Origin: CAVXEH01 sp963805645
GTDB taxonomy: Bacteria; Chloroflexota; Limnocylindria; QHBO01
Reading direction: 5' to 3'
Assembly: GCA_963805645.1 (NCBI GenBank)
Contig: CAWDVA010000009.1
Span: forward strand, 152,349-216,348
Length of the DNA stretch: 64,000 nt
A model generated the notes under the pieces. It worked only from the letters and a program-made list of their open reading frames with translations, searched no databases and was not told the DNA's origin. Below, piece after piece: positions 1-9,630 of this stretch. The position numbers and the translations under genes are program-made. The first letter of the stretch is position 1. Each line of letters opens with the position of its first letter.

Positions 1-40
1 GTCGCCGGCCAGGGCACCGGACCTCAGGAGCCTGACGAAC

Positions 41-70
41 AGGGGCGTCCCGGTGAACCGGGACGCCCCT
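41..70. terminator. Perfect GC-rich hairpin
   Basis: A 13-bp perfect inverted repeat (arms 41-53 and 58-70) encloses a TGAA loop. It has the shape of a transcription terminator for a gene to the left of the window, but no T-run follows. It could also be a REP-like element. Confidence 0.5.
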
Positions 71-200
71 GCGGCGGAGGACGAGAGAGTGTGGATGCGT
101 TCTCTCGAGAGCCAGTCTGCACCTGGAATATGAAGGCCGTGCTAAGGGCCGGTTACATCCCGGTGCTCTCGGCAGACGGCGGGCGGGGGCCCGACCGGCG

Positions 201-226
201 CGGCTCCCGCTACGCCGCGGGAGCCG
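201..226. other. Second hairpin downstream of rhlE
   Basis: The 10-bp perfect arms CGGCTCCCGC and GCGGGAGCCG enclose a 6-nt loop. The hairpin lies beyond the 3' end of the leftward helicase gene and may end its transcript. I see no gene or RNA gene in the rest of 71-416. Confidence 0.4.
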
Positions 227-416
227 AAGCCTCCGGTTCGATACGCCCGTCCGCACGTGGATGACCCGGTCACAGACGCTGCCGACCTGCTGGTCGTGGG
301 GTACGGGCACGAGTGCGTTCGGGACCCCTGGCCCACGCGAGTCGCCGCGGCCGGCCTTCGTCAGCCCGGGTCGGTGAACCTGCACGCGACCACGGGCTTC
401 GGCAAGCTCCGTGAAC

Positions 417-1787
<1,371 letters not shown>

Positions 1788-2008
1788 GGAATCAGGCTCC
1801 TGACGAGGCCCACCCGCGCGCTGCGGGGCCCGGTCAGGGCTCAGGGATGGATCGGGATCGGGGCGGCCAGAGGATGACCGCGGCGCGGACCGGAGCGCCA
1901 ATCGAACACGTTTTCTATTCGGAGCATACACTATCGGGCCCCGCGCGTCGCTGTCACGTGCCCCGTGGCGATGTGGAGTACGCTTGAGTCCCCACCGGAA
2001 GGCCGCCA

Positions 2009-2347
2009 ATGACTTCGCTCTGTATCCATGGTTTCCGCTCCGACGAATGCGCATCGTGTCGCCCGTGCCCGCACGGGCTCCCCGCGAACCGGTGCGGCCG
2101 CTGCCGCTCCGAGGCCATCGCCGCGTCACGACGACGCGTGGTGACGGCCCGCCCCGCGAACACCAAGACCGCCACGTACCACGGCTTCGAGATCGTCTTC
2201 ACCCCCGAGGTGAGTGGCTGGCAGTACCGTGCACCCGACTCGAGCCTTTCGCGCATGTCCTACCGGTCGGCGTTCCTGACTCGCAAGGCAGTCGATGCGC
2301 TTGGGGCGGAACCGGCGCCGGAGAAGCCGCGGAAGCGACGCTCCTAG
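2009..2347 (+). CDS. Small Cys-rich hypothetical protein
   Basis: 112 aa, family not recognised. The first 35 residues hold six cysteines and two histidines (CIHG, CASC, CPHG, CGRC), a spacing that suggests a zinc-knuckle-like site. The rest looks like a small soluble domain with a basic tail ending KPRKRRS. It is divergent from the rhlE-type helicase, with about 220 bp between the two starts. The Cys/His clustering and coding-like composition support a real gene. A metal-binding or nucleic-acid-binding role is inference only. Confidence 0.6.
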   Translation: MTSLCIHGFRSDECASCRPCPHGLPANRCGRCRSEAIAASRRRVVTARPANTKTATYHGFEIVFTPEVSGWQYRAPDSSLSRMSYRSAFLTRKAVDALGAEPAPEKPRKRRS

Positions 2348-2504
2348 CACCTCTACCCTGCCGCCGGACGGCCCCGCGACGCTCGGTCCGCAACCTGAAG
2401 GCCCATGGCTGGGTGGTCGGCATATAGCCGGGGGACCGCCGGCGCGCGAAACCTGCCGACCGGACCTTGACCCGCCTCCAGCAGGGTTCCGACCATGCCC
2501 TGCC

Positions 2505-3002
2505 ATGCGAGCCCTCATGGTCGCGGTCGCGGTCGCGTCGGCTGTCCTGCTTGCCGGGTGCAGCCTCCTCGTGGACGCCAACGACCCCGCTACCTGGCTG
2601 CCGTCGGACCTCGACGGGCGGCGGATGAGCTACGAGACCGCGAGAGCCGACCGCGTGGACACCAGGCCCGTGTGTGCCTGCGGCGCGGCGATCGAGCAGG
2701 CCGGCGGCGACCTGCCCGAGGCCACCGTCACCCGGGGCGCCTACGGCGGGGAGATCCTGGTCACCGCGCTGCGGGCGCCGGGCGTGGCGCCATCGGCGCT
2801 GGTCGATTCGATGCTTGCCGTCGGCCAGCTGGAGCAGCGCGGTCAGTCGGAAGAGACCGTGGCGGGCCGCACGGTGACGGTCCTGACGCTCCCCTCGTAC
2901 ACCCAGGGCAAGGCGTACCTGGCCACAGCCCGCGACACGCTCGTGCTCATCTACGCCGATGCCCAGGATCTGGCCTTCGCGTACGTTCGAGCCCTTCCCT
3001 GA
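2505..3002 (+). CDS. Small lipoprotein of unknown function
   Basis: 165 aa. It starts MRALMVAVAVASAV and has a lipobox (LLAGC) at about residues 15-19, so it should be lipid-anchored outside the membrane. The mature part is about 145 aa with a CAC motif and no recognised domain. The frame is open upstream of 2505, but the signal peptide fixes the start. It is followed 37 bp later by the deaminase gene, probably as a separate transcript. Confidence 0.75.
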   Translation: MRALMVAVAVASAVLLAGCSLLVDANDPATWLPSDLDGRRMSYETARADRVDTRPVCACGAAIEQAGGDLPEATVTRGAYGGEILVTALRAPGVAPSALVDSMLAVGQLEQRGQSEETVAGRTVTVLTLPSYTQGKAYLATARDTLVLIYADAQDLAFAYVRALP

Positions 3003-3039
3003 CATCCCTGCAGGGGCGGCCCGGGGGTAAGGTTGTTGC

Positions 3040-3495
3040 ATGCGGACCGACGCAGAGCTGCTGGAGCTGGCGATCGCGCAGGCACGACTGGGGCGCGACG
3101 AGGGTGGCGTGCCCATCGGGGCCGTCCTCGTGGATGCGGACGGGACGGTCCTCGGCGCCGGACGCAACCGGCGGGTCCAGCAGGGCAGCGCCATCCGCCA
3201 CGGGGAGACGGATGCCCTGGAGAACGCCGGGCGGCTGCCGGCATCGGTCTACCGACGCTCGACCATGGCGACCACCCTGTCGCCGTGCGACATGTGCACC
3301 GGTGCGATCCTGCTCTACGGCATCGGGCGCGTGATCATTGGTGAGAACCGGACCTTCATGGGAGCCGAGGACCTGCTGCGCGCCCGCGGCGTCGAGGTCG
3401 TCACCCTCGACTCCGACGAGTGCGTGGCGCTCATGCAGGCGTTCATCACGGCCCACCCGGAGATCTGGAACGAGGACATCGGCGAGGAGGGCTGA
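3040..3495 (+). CDS. Cytosine deaminase, yeast FCY1-like
   Basis: Zinc-dependent nucleobase deaminase of the CDA fold, expected to convert cytosine to uracil (pyrimidine salvage). The zinc ligands are H54 (HGE, with catalytic Glu56), C83 and C86 (PCDMC). The spacing of 29 residues between His and the first Cys equals that of yeast cytosine deaminase, and the C-terminal EDIGEE tail is also typical of that group. 151 aa, full length. A methyltransferase gene follows after 4 bp, so the two are probably co-transcribed. Related deaminases acting on other small amines cannot be excluded. Confidence 0.88.
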   Translation: MRTDAELLELAIAQARLGRDEGGVPIGAVLVDADGTVLGAGRNRRVQQGSAIRHGETDALENAGRLPASVYRRSTMATTLSPCDMCTGAILLYGIGRVIIGENRTFMGAEDLLRARGVEVVTLDSDECVALMQAFITAHPEIWNEDIGEEG

Positions 3496-3499
3496 TTCG

Positions 3500-4336
3500 A
3501 TGGTCGAGCCCACTGGGGCCAATCCGGCCTTCTACTGGCGGGAAAGCCTGAACGTCGAGACCTACGACCTGCGCCACCCACCGTCCATGGAAGGGACGCC
3601 CATCGCAGCGGACGTGGCCTTCTTCCGCGGGCTCGCGGAGGAGACGGGCGGCCCGGTCCTGGAGCTGGCCTGCGGGACCGGACGCGTGGCCCTGGCCCTG
3701 GCCGAAGGCGGCCTGGAGGTGACGGGCCTGGATCGATCCGAGCCGATGCTGGCCGTGGCGCGCGAGAAGCTGGACGCCGCGCCGTCCGGGGTGGCAGGGC
3801 GCGTCACGCTCGTCCGCGGAGACATGGCCGCATTCGACCTTGGCCGCACCTTCGGCCTGGTGGTCGTCGCGTTCCGTTCGTTCCAGGCGCTGCTGACCCC
3901 GGAGCTCCAGGCCTCCTGCCTGCGCGCGGCGCGCGCCCATCTGCGGCCGGGCGGCCGGCTGGCGCTCGACCTGTTCGACCCGCTCCTCGACAAGTGTGCG
4001 CCGGGCGCCACCCCGTTCGACCACTCCACCTCGCGCGCCGAGGTGTGGCTGCCCAACGGGCACCGGGTGCAGGTGACCGTCACCAGCCGCGACGTGGACC
4101 CGCTGACCCAGGTCATGCGCGAGACCTGGCGCTTCACCGAGACCGATCCGGGCGGGACCGTGGTCCTCGTCGAGGACGAGGACCTGCGGCTGCGCTGGAC
4201 GTACCGACACGAGCTGCACTACCTGCTGGCGCTCAGCGGGTTCACGGTGGAGGCCGAGTACTCCGACTTCGCGGGGTCGCCGCCGGCCTACGGGAAGGAG
4301 CTCATCGTGGTCGCCCGTCGCGAGGAGACGCCATGA
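3500..4336 (+). CDS. Class I SAM-dependent methyltransferase
   Basis: 278 aa cytosolic methyltransferase of the Rossmann type. Motif I is LELACGTGRVALALA (about residues 53-67), followed by the acidic GLDRS end of strand 2 and a RGDMAAFDL motif. The C-terminal half is the usual substrate-capping region, so the substrate cannot be read. It lies 4 bp after the deaminase gene and its stop overlaps the next start (ATGA at 4333), giving a translationally coupled three-gene operon. The longer open frame upstream overlaps the deaminase and was not used. Confidence 0.88.
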   Translation: MVEPTGANPAFYWRESLNVETYDLRHPPSMEGTPIAADVAFFRGLAEETGGPVLELACGTGRVALALAEGGLEVTGLDRSEPMLAVAREKLDAAPSGVAGRVTLVRGDMAAFDLGRTFGLVVVAFRSFQALLTPELQASCLRAARAHLRPGGRLALDLFDPLLDKCAPGATPFDHSTSRAEVWLPNGHRVQVTVTSRDVDPLTQVMRETWRFTETDPGGTVVLVEDEDLRLRWTYRHELHYLLALSGFTVEAEYSDFAGSPPAYGKELIVVARREETP

Positions 4337-4788
4337 CCCCGCGACCTGCGCCACAGGCCATCGAGGTGCGGCCGATCGACGGCTCCAACTTCCGTGCCGC
4401 GCTGGACCTCGAGGTAACCCACGAACAGACGGCCTGGGTCGCTACGACCGCCCGCTACCTGGCCCTGTGCGGCTACGGCGGACTGTGGCATGCGCTGGGC
4501 CTGTACGCCGGGGAGGAGATGGTGGGCTTCGCCATGTGGGCGCTCGACGACACCGATGGCAGCCACTGGATCGGCGGGCTGCTCATCGATCGCCGCCAGC
4601 AGCGGCGCGGCTACGGCCGGGCCGCGATGGAGGCGCTCATTGCCTGGCTGCGGCGCGAGCGCGACGCCGGCGAGATCGCCCTGAGCTATCACCCCGCCAA
4701 CGAGGTCGCCCGCCACGTGTACGCGTCGCTGGGGTTCACAGAGACCGGTGAGCGCGAGGGAGACGAGGTCGTCGCCCGCCTCCGCTGA
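4333..4788 (+). CDS. GNAT family N-acetyltransferase
   Basis: 151 aa. The acetyl-CoA loop is QQRRGYGRAAME (about residues 90-101), preceded by the WIGGLLID strand, and a C-terminal YASLGFTETGE motif is typical of GNAT enzymes. The sequence resembles the spermidine/diamine acetyltransferase branch, but the substrate is unknown. It is the last gene of the deaminase-methyltransferase-acetyltransferase operon, with a 4-bp overlap. Confidence 0.85.
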   Translation: MTPRPAPQAIEVRPIDGSNFRAALDLEVTHEQTAWVATTARYLALCGYGGLWHALGLYAGEEMVGFAMWALDDTDGSHWIGGLLIDRRQQRRGYGRAAMEALIAWLRRERDAGEIALSYHPANEVARHVYASLGFTETGEREGDEVVARLR

Positions 4789-5089
4789 CCCTGCGCGGAT
4801 CCCGCTCCGCCGCGCGATCAAGCCGCCTCCCCACTCGGGCGGGCGGCGGTCTGTGGTCTGCGGTTACGCCACCATGACCCTCTGTCGCCCAAGCACTCCC
4901 TGGGGTCCTCTGCGGCGACGCCAGGTTGCGCGCCCGTCACCAATCGGACCCAATTGGGCGTCCGGGCGACCGCCTGGCACCCATGAAGACCGCCTTTGGG
5001 TGCGCAGACGTAACGCGACGTCGCCGCCAGCGGGCCAGCCCTGCCCCACGGCGAAATTCGGTTACACCGCTACAACATCAACCACCCGA
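4789..5089. other. Non-coding interval with TAAC motifs
   Basis: I see no gene in this interval between convergent transcripts. It contains GACGTAACGCGACGTCG near 5008-5024 and ATTCGGTTACACC near 5055-5067, two members of a motif that recurs in intergenic DNA across the window. Confidence 0.4.
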
Positions 5090-5530
5090 TCACGGTGTCC
5101 CCGGCCCGGCAGGATCCGGATGGCGCAGACGCCACCCGCCTCGCGCCAGCCCGAGCAGGCCAAGGACGAGCAGCTCCAGGCCCGCGAAATCGTACGGGTA
5201 GTACATCACGAAGCCGCCAGCCTCGGCGACGAACGTCCACAGGATCAGGCCCGCGAGGGCAAGCGCCAGGCCCACACTCAGCATCGGCACCGTACGGTCC
5301 AGCCAGCGCCAGGGCCTGCGCCAGGCCGATGTCGGCGCCACCGCGACCCACCCGCCTATCACGAGCAGGGCAGCCCCGGCGATGGCGACCGCCAGGCCGA
5401 GCGAGCCGTGTGGATGCCACAGATCACCGAAGACCTCGTCCGTGACGGCGGTCAGGCTGATCCCCGCGACGATCGCGGCAGCGCCGGCGACCGCGACAAC
5501 GACCCCGAGGAGCGATCTCCCCCACTGCAT
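5090..5530 (-). CDS. Four-helix integral membrane protein
   Basis: 146 aa, family not recognised. Four hydrophobic segments are visible: residues 6-26, 42-60, 79-99 and about 112-130. A polar loop lies between helices 2 and 3 (APTSAWRRPWRW). The start at MQWGRSLLG was chosen because the 14 preceding residues in the open frame are polar and unlike a membrane N-terminus. It lies downstream of the EVE gene on the same strand. Confidence 0.6.
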   Translation of the reverse strand: MQWGRSLLGVVVAVAGAAAIVAGISLTAVTDEVFGDLWHPHGSLGLAVAIAGAALLVIGGWVAVAPTSAWRRPWRWLDRTVPMLSVGLALALAGLILWTFVAEAGGFVMYYPYDFAGLELLVLGLLGLARGGWRLRHPDPAGPGTP

Positions 5531-5623
5531 GCCCGCATCGTGGCGACCGCCATCCGCCGCGTCAACGGCCAATCCGCCCGCGTGGGCCGTCGTTGCGCGG
5601 GGCGACGTACGGCCCGCGCGGGG

Positions 5624-6052
5624 TCAAACCTCCGGAAGGCGGGCACCCATGGCGGCGCCGATGCGGCGGAGGTCGTCCTCGCCAATCTCGAAGAGCCCGC
5701 GACGAAAGACCAATCCCCACGACCGCTTGTTGGCGATGAAGTCGAGCGAATCGATGAGGGGGCCAATGGCCACCTCATCAGCGGGGATGGGCTCCACCCG
5801 GCGCCGCCAGGGGTGGAAGTCGGGCAGCATCTGGACCTGGTACGGCTCGTCGTCGACGACCTGCGCCAGGGCCGTGAACCGTTGCAGCGGTTCACCATCC
5901 GGATACGAGGTTCGCGGCGAGTAGAACGCGATGAGATCGCCGCGGCTGAGGCGGCGGAGCGTTGTCGGGCGGCCGTGGTTCGCCTGGGTGTAGCCGCCGG
6001 CCATGCCCAGCAGCACGTGCTCGCGCGAGATGGTGTTGATCCAGTACGTCAT
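5624..6052 (-). CDS. EVE domain (PUA-like) protein
   Basis: 142 aa. It begins MTYWINTISREHVLLG and keeps the EVE-family landmarks: a GDLIAFYSPRT strand, the FTALAQVVDDEPYQ strand, a WRRRVEP strand and a C-terminal GLFEIGEDDLRRIGAAMG helix. EVE proteins are PUA-like modules that bind modified bases in DNA or RNA and often occur near restriction or stress genes. It starts 2 bp after the EamA transporter stop, so it is probably co-transcribed. No nuclease partner is adjacent. Confidence 0.85.
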   Translation of the reverse strand: MTYWINTISREHVLLGMAGGYTQANHGRPTTLRRLSRGDLIAFYSPRTSYPDGEPLQRFTALAQVVDDEPYQVQMLPDFHPWRRRVEPIPADEVAIGPLIDSLDFIANKRSWGLVFRRGLFEIGEDDLRRIGAAMGARLPEV

Positions 6053-6054
6053 CG

Positions 6055-7017
6055 TCAGCCTTCTGCGGAGCGGCGGCGGAGCACGGGCCGCCACGACGCC
6101 TTTGACCGAGCGACGAGTACCCCGCCGATGCAGAGCGCGCCGCCCACCACGGCCAGCGGCGGGACGACCTCGCCCAGCAGGATCCAGCCCATGGCGATGG
6201 CCAGCACCGGAACGACATAGGTCGTGGAACCGAGCACCCCGGACCGCGTGCGCGACAGGGCGAACGACCAGGTGGTGAAGGCCACCGCCGTCGGGAACAG
6301 GCCAAGGTAGACCAGCCACGCGATGGAGGACGGGGCGGCATCGGCCAGGTCAGACGCCAGCTGGGGTGCGAACGGCAGGCAGGCGACCGCGCCCGAGAGG
6401 CAGGCGATGAAGGTGACCTGCAGCGCCGAGACATGGTGCAGCACCGGCTTCTGGAGAGTGACGCCCACGGCGTAGGCGAGCGCGGCGACCACGCAGAGGA
6501 CCACGCCCCAGCTCACGATCTGCGAGCCCGCGGCGCCCCCGTCCGAGGTCGCCAGGCCGATGATCACCGCGCCGACCAGCGCGATCCCGCACCCGACGAA
6601 GAGCCGCGCAGGCCATCCCTCGCCCAGGAAGAGCCCGGCCAGGGTGACCACGAAGATCGGCCCGGTGCCGACCAGCATGGCCGCGGTGCCGGCGTCGACG
6701 GTGCGCTCCGCGGTGTTCAGCGAGACGGCGTAGATGGCGAACCAGGTCAGCCCGGAGCCGATGGCCAGCGCCAGCTGGCGCCAGCCCATCACGCCCCATG
6801 CCCGCCGCTGCGTGGCGAGCAGCACGCCCAGCGCCACCGAGCCCACCGCCAGCCGGCCCAGGGCCAGCGCCCCGGGCTCGATGTCGGCGGTCACGGCCCG
6901 GATCCCCACGAAGGCCGAGGCCCAGAAGAGCATCGAGACCGCCATGGCGCCCAGCACCAGGGGATCCATCCGGGCGGTGGTGTTCGAGGTCAGGTCGCGG
7001 CTGCTCATGGGGCTCAT
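6055..7017 (-). CDS. EamA/DMT-family transporter
   Basis: 320 aa inner-membrane permease of the drug/metabolite transporter superfamily. There are ten hydrophobic segments in two EamA repeats (about 21-155 and 168-300), with the usual ERTVDAGTAAMLVGTGPIF motif at the end of the first repeat and a GSTTYVVPVLAIAMG motif in the second. The direction and substrate of transport (amino acids or metabolites in characterised relatives) cannot be read. It leads a two-gene operon with the EVE gene. Confidence 0.87.
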   Translation of the reverse strand: MSPMSSRDLTSNTTARMDPLVLGAMAVSMLFWASAFVGIRAVTADIEPGALALGRLAVGSVALGVLLATQRRAWGVMGWRQLALAIGSGLTWFAIYAVSLNTAERTVDAGTAAMLVGTGPIFVVTLAGLFLGEGWPARLFVGCGIALVGAVIIGLATSDGGAAGSQIVSWGVVLCVVAALAYAVGVTLQKPVLHHVSALQVTFIACLSGAVACLPFAPQLASDLADAAPSSIAWLVYLGLFPTAVAFTTWSFALSRTRSGVLGSTTYVVPVLAIAMGWILLGEVVPPLAVVGGALCIGGVLVARSKASWRPVLRRRSAEG

Positions 7018-7366
7018 GCGAATGGAACGTCACGAGCCTACCCGCCGTGAGATGACACCCCTCGTCAGGTTCCCGCGGCGGTGCTGCCCGCTTCGACGTG
7101 TTGCGGCTGGGTAACCGTTCGTCGCGACACAGGCAGACCCGGCCGGCGCCCCGACGCCAGGTTCTGCGGACGTAACGCAACACGACCAGACGTGATCGAT
7201 TTGGGCTCTGCGTGGCTCTTCGCGGGCAGGTACGTTACGGGGCAGTAACAGAATCGCCTCCGAGGGCCGCTCATCGCAGTGAGTTTCCGGCAAACGGTTA
7301 CAGTCCTGCGACACGGGGGCAGCGGTCGATCAGCAATGTGCCCGCTTCCCGGCCTCGCCATGGTGC
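7018..7366. other. Intergenic region upstream of the EamA operon
   Basis: No gene seen. It holds GGTAACCGTTCGTCGCG near 7110, ACGTAACGCAACACGACC near 7169-7187 and AAACGGTTACAG near 7293-7304, all members of the recurring TAAC motif. The leftward promoter for the EamA-EVE pair must lie in its left part, but no clear -35/-10 pair stands out. Confidence 0.35.
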
Positions 7367-8872
7367 TCAGTGGCCGGGCGCCGCCAGCCACAGGTGCTGG
7401 GATCCGTCTCCGCTCGAGCGCCCCGAGACGATAGCGCCGTTCGGGACCAGCCATGCCTGGTCGATGCCCACGCAGTCCGGGTTGCTCGCGCAGTCGATGA
7501 CCGGTGCGTTGGCGGCGGATGCAAAGTCCAGGCGCATCCAGCTCACCCCGTCGCTGGTCACCCACGCTGCCAGCCCGGATCCCTCCGGTGCCCAGTCCAG
7601 GACGAAGGCGTGCTCGCCATCGGCTGCCAGGGTCGGGTAGCCACTCGTGCCGAGGGGCCACCGCGCGTTGGCGGGAATGGACCACCGCTGACCATCAGCC
7701 GATGTCCAGATCGTCAGCGTGCCGTCATAGAAGTCCGCGGTACTGTTGACGCCCACGGCGAAGAACCCGGAGCGAACGGGAAGCAGATGCCGCAGCTCCG
7801 CGCCGGCAGCCGTGCTGCCCTCGACGGTTGCCTCGGACCAGTGCGTCCCGTCCGAGGAGATCCACGCGGCCGGTCGGCCCACGCCTGGCGGCGGAGGCGT
7901 GTTCTCGATGGCGCAGCAGGCGCTGTCGGGCTGCCCGTCGCGACCCACGATCACGAACCCGTTCGACGAGGCTGTGGCGTCCTTCGCGATGACCTTCTCC
8001 GCGGCCGGCAACGATGCGCGCGTCCACGCAGACCCGTCTTTCGAGGCGAGCACGACCGGGTCCGTCCCGCCCTGCGCGGCGACGATCCCGCCCGGCCCGG
8101 AGAGCAGCCATGCAGGCCAGATGGCCGCCGCGTTCCAGGTGGGGCTGTTCACTTGCGACCAGGTCCTCCCGTCGGTGGACGCCCACACCGGCGCTGCGAA
8201 GTCCGGCAGCACACCGGGTGAGTTCATCACGGCTCCGCCGACCGCGAGCAGCCGGCTCCCGACACGGATGACGTGCGCGGCCAGGACGCCCGCCAGCTCC
8301 TCCGTCTTGGTCACCGGGAGGCGCTTGACCAGCGTCCAGTGCGTTCCGTCCCGGGAGGTGAAGAACGCGGGATCGAAGCCGGAGCCGTCGTCGATGCCCC
8401 CCACGCCCACGAAGCCATCGCTCCATGCCACCAGGTCGTTGAGGTACTGTCCGTCGGGCATCGCGACGGCCTTCGACCAGGCCAGATTCGTCCAGGCGGC
8501 CGGGGCCGCGGTCGGCGCCGGAGTGGGCGAAAGGGAAGCCGATGGCGTCGCCGTCGGCGAGGCCGCTCCGGTCGGCGTGGCCGATCCGCTCGGCGGTGCC
8601 CCGCTGGCCGTGGGCTGTGCCGACGAGGTCGGGGTGGGCCCCACGTTCTGGTGCGGGATCATCAGGAACGCGAGCACGGCCACGGCCACCACGGCCACCG
8701 CGACGGCAGCCCAGCGCAGCGGGGATGCGAACAGCGAGCGCCGCTCGAGGGATGGGGTGGCGGTGACATCGGCCAGGCGGTAGCGCAGCGAGGCCGGTGC
8801 GCCATCCCCGGCAGCCTGACGCAGGACGGCGGACAGGTCTTGCTCGAAGTGCCGCGAGCGCTCGTCGGTCAT
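7367..8872 (-). CDS. Membrane-anchored sensor/anti-sigma protein with propeller-like ectodomain
   Basis: 501 aa. A short N-terminal cytosolic part (about 1-53) precedes one transmembrane helix (WAAVAVAVVAVAVLAFLMI, about 54-72), then a Pro/Thr/Ala/Ser linker (about 76-120). The large exported domain has repeated W-x-S-x-DG blades (TSRDGTHW, ASTDGRTW, ASKDGSAW, SSDGTHW, TSADGQRW, TSDGVSW), a BNR/sialidase-like propeller signature. It overlaps the ECF sigma gene by 4 bp (ATGA), so it is very likely the cognate sigma regulator. No classical zinc anti-sigma HxxxCxxC motif is seen. Confidence 0.75.
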   Translation of the reverse strand: MTDERSRHFEQDLSAVLRQAAGDGAPASLRYRLADVTATPSLERRSLFASPLRWAAVAVAVVAVAVLAFLMIPHQNVGPTPTSSAQPTASGAPPSGSATPTGAASPTATPSASLSPTPAPTAAPAAWTNLAWSKAVAMPDGQYLNDLVAWSDGFVGVGGIDDGSGFDPAFFTSRDGTHWTLVKRLPVTKTEELAGVLAAHVIRVGSRLLAVGGAVMNSPGVLPDFAAPVWASTDGRTWSQVNSPTWNAAAIWPAWLLSGPGGIVAAQGGTDPVVLASKDGSAWTRASLPAAEKVIAKDATASSNGFVIVGRDGQPDSACCAIENTPPPPGVGRPAAWISSDGTHWSEATVEGSTAAGAELRHLLPVRSGFFAVGVNSTADFYDGTLTIWTSADGQRWSIPANARWPLGTSGYPTLAADGEHAFVLDWAPEGSGLAAWVTSDGVSWMRLDFASAANAPVIDCASNPDCVGIDQAWLVPNGAIVSGRSSGDGSQHLWLAAPGH

Positions 8873-9420
8873 GACCCCGTCCTCCCGGGCTCGCGCAGCG
8901 CGGCGTCGTAGGCCGCGCGCAGCTCGCTCAACGCGTAGTGCAGACGCGACTTCACCGTGCCCACCGGCAGCCCCAGCTGCTCGGCGACCTGCTCGTCGGT
9001 CAGCCCCTCGAGGTGGTGCAGGGCCACGACCGCGCGGTGCTCGGGCGTCAGCGCCGCCAGGGCCTCGCGAAGCGCGGTCCGTTCGACGAAGTCGCCGATC
9101 GCGTCCTCGCTGTCTGCCGGCTCGGCGCTCAGCACGAGCTGAGCGCGGCGGTCGGAGGCTCGATGGTGGAGCCGATCGCGGCAGGCGTTGACCACGATGC
9201 GGCTGAACCAGGCGTCGAAGCGCGCCGGGTCACGCAGCGCAGAGAGGTGCTGCCAGGCGCGAAGGGCAGCGTCGCTCAGCGCGTCCTCGGCGTCCTCCCG
9301 ATCACCAAGGATCACGGCCGCCAGCCGGAAGCTGCGGTCGAGGCAACCATCGAGCAGCATGGAGAACGCGGCCGCGCGTCGCTCGGCCGACCCGTGAAGG
9401 TCGGCCTCCAGGTTCTCCAT
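8869..9420 (-). CDS. ECF sigma factor (sigma-70 family), pair 1
   Basis: 183 aa. Region 2 contains LGDREDAEDALSDAALRAW and FDAWFSRIVVNACRD. Region 4 contains LTPEHRAVVALHHLEGL and a helix-turn-helix (DEQVAEQLGLPVGTVKSRLHYAL). The ATG at 9420 has GGAGCGAGGA just upstream, which decides the start. It is the first gene of a two-gene operon with the membrane sensor, the standard ECF/anti-sigma order. It is divergent from the exported lipoprotein at 9631, a plausible target through the shared upstream region. Confidence 0.92.
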   Translation of the reverse strand: MENLEADLHGSAERRAAAFSMLLDGCLDRSFRLAAVILGDREDAEDALSDAALRAWQHLSALRDPARFDAWFSRIVVNACRDRLHHRASDRRAQLVLSAEPADSEDAIGDFVERTALREALAALTPEHRAVVALHHLEGLTDEQVAEQLGLPVGTVKSRLHYALSELRAAYDAALREPGRTGS

Positions 9421-9630
9421 TCCTCGCTCCCCCGACGGGACCCATTCCCCGATCACGCCCGATATGACCGCCGGACGCAGCAAACGGTTCGATCTTCCTC
9501 AACCCTCGCCCTCCGGGCATGCCGCAGCAAGGGCCTATCGGCCCCGCCCGGCGCGCCTGAGGCTGTGAACCTGCCGCCCGCCATCGGGGTACCAGTGATA
9601 CGCATCCGTACCATCCAGCCGAGGTCCCCG

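Noticed and set aside
142..336. Possible tRNA (GGTTCGA near 235)
   Set aside because: The flanking bases do not pair as a T-arm and no acceptor or anticodon stem fits.
4748..6220. Long open frame on the plus strand across the membrane, EVE and EamA genes
   Set aside because: Its translation is Arg/Gly/Pro-rich without motifs, and it lies opposite genes with clear family matches. High GC makes such antisense frames common.
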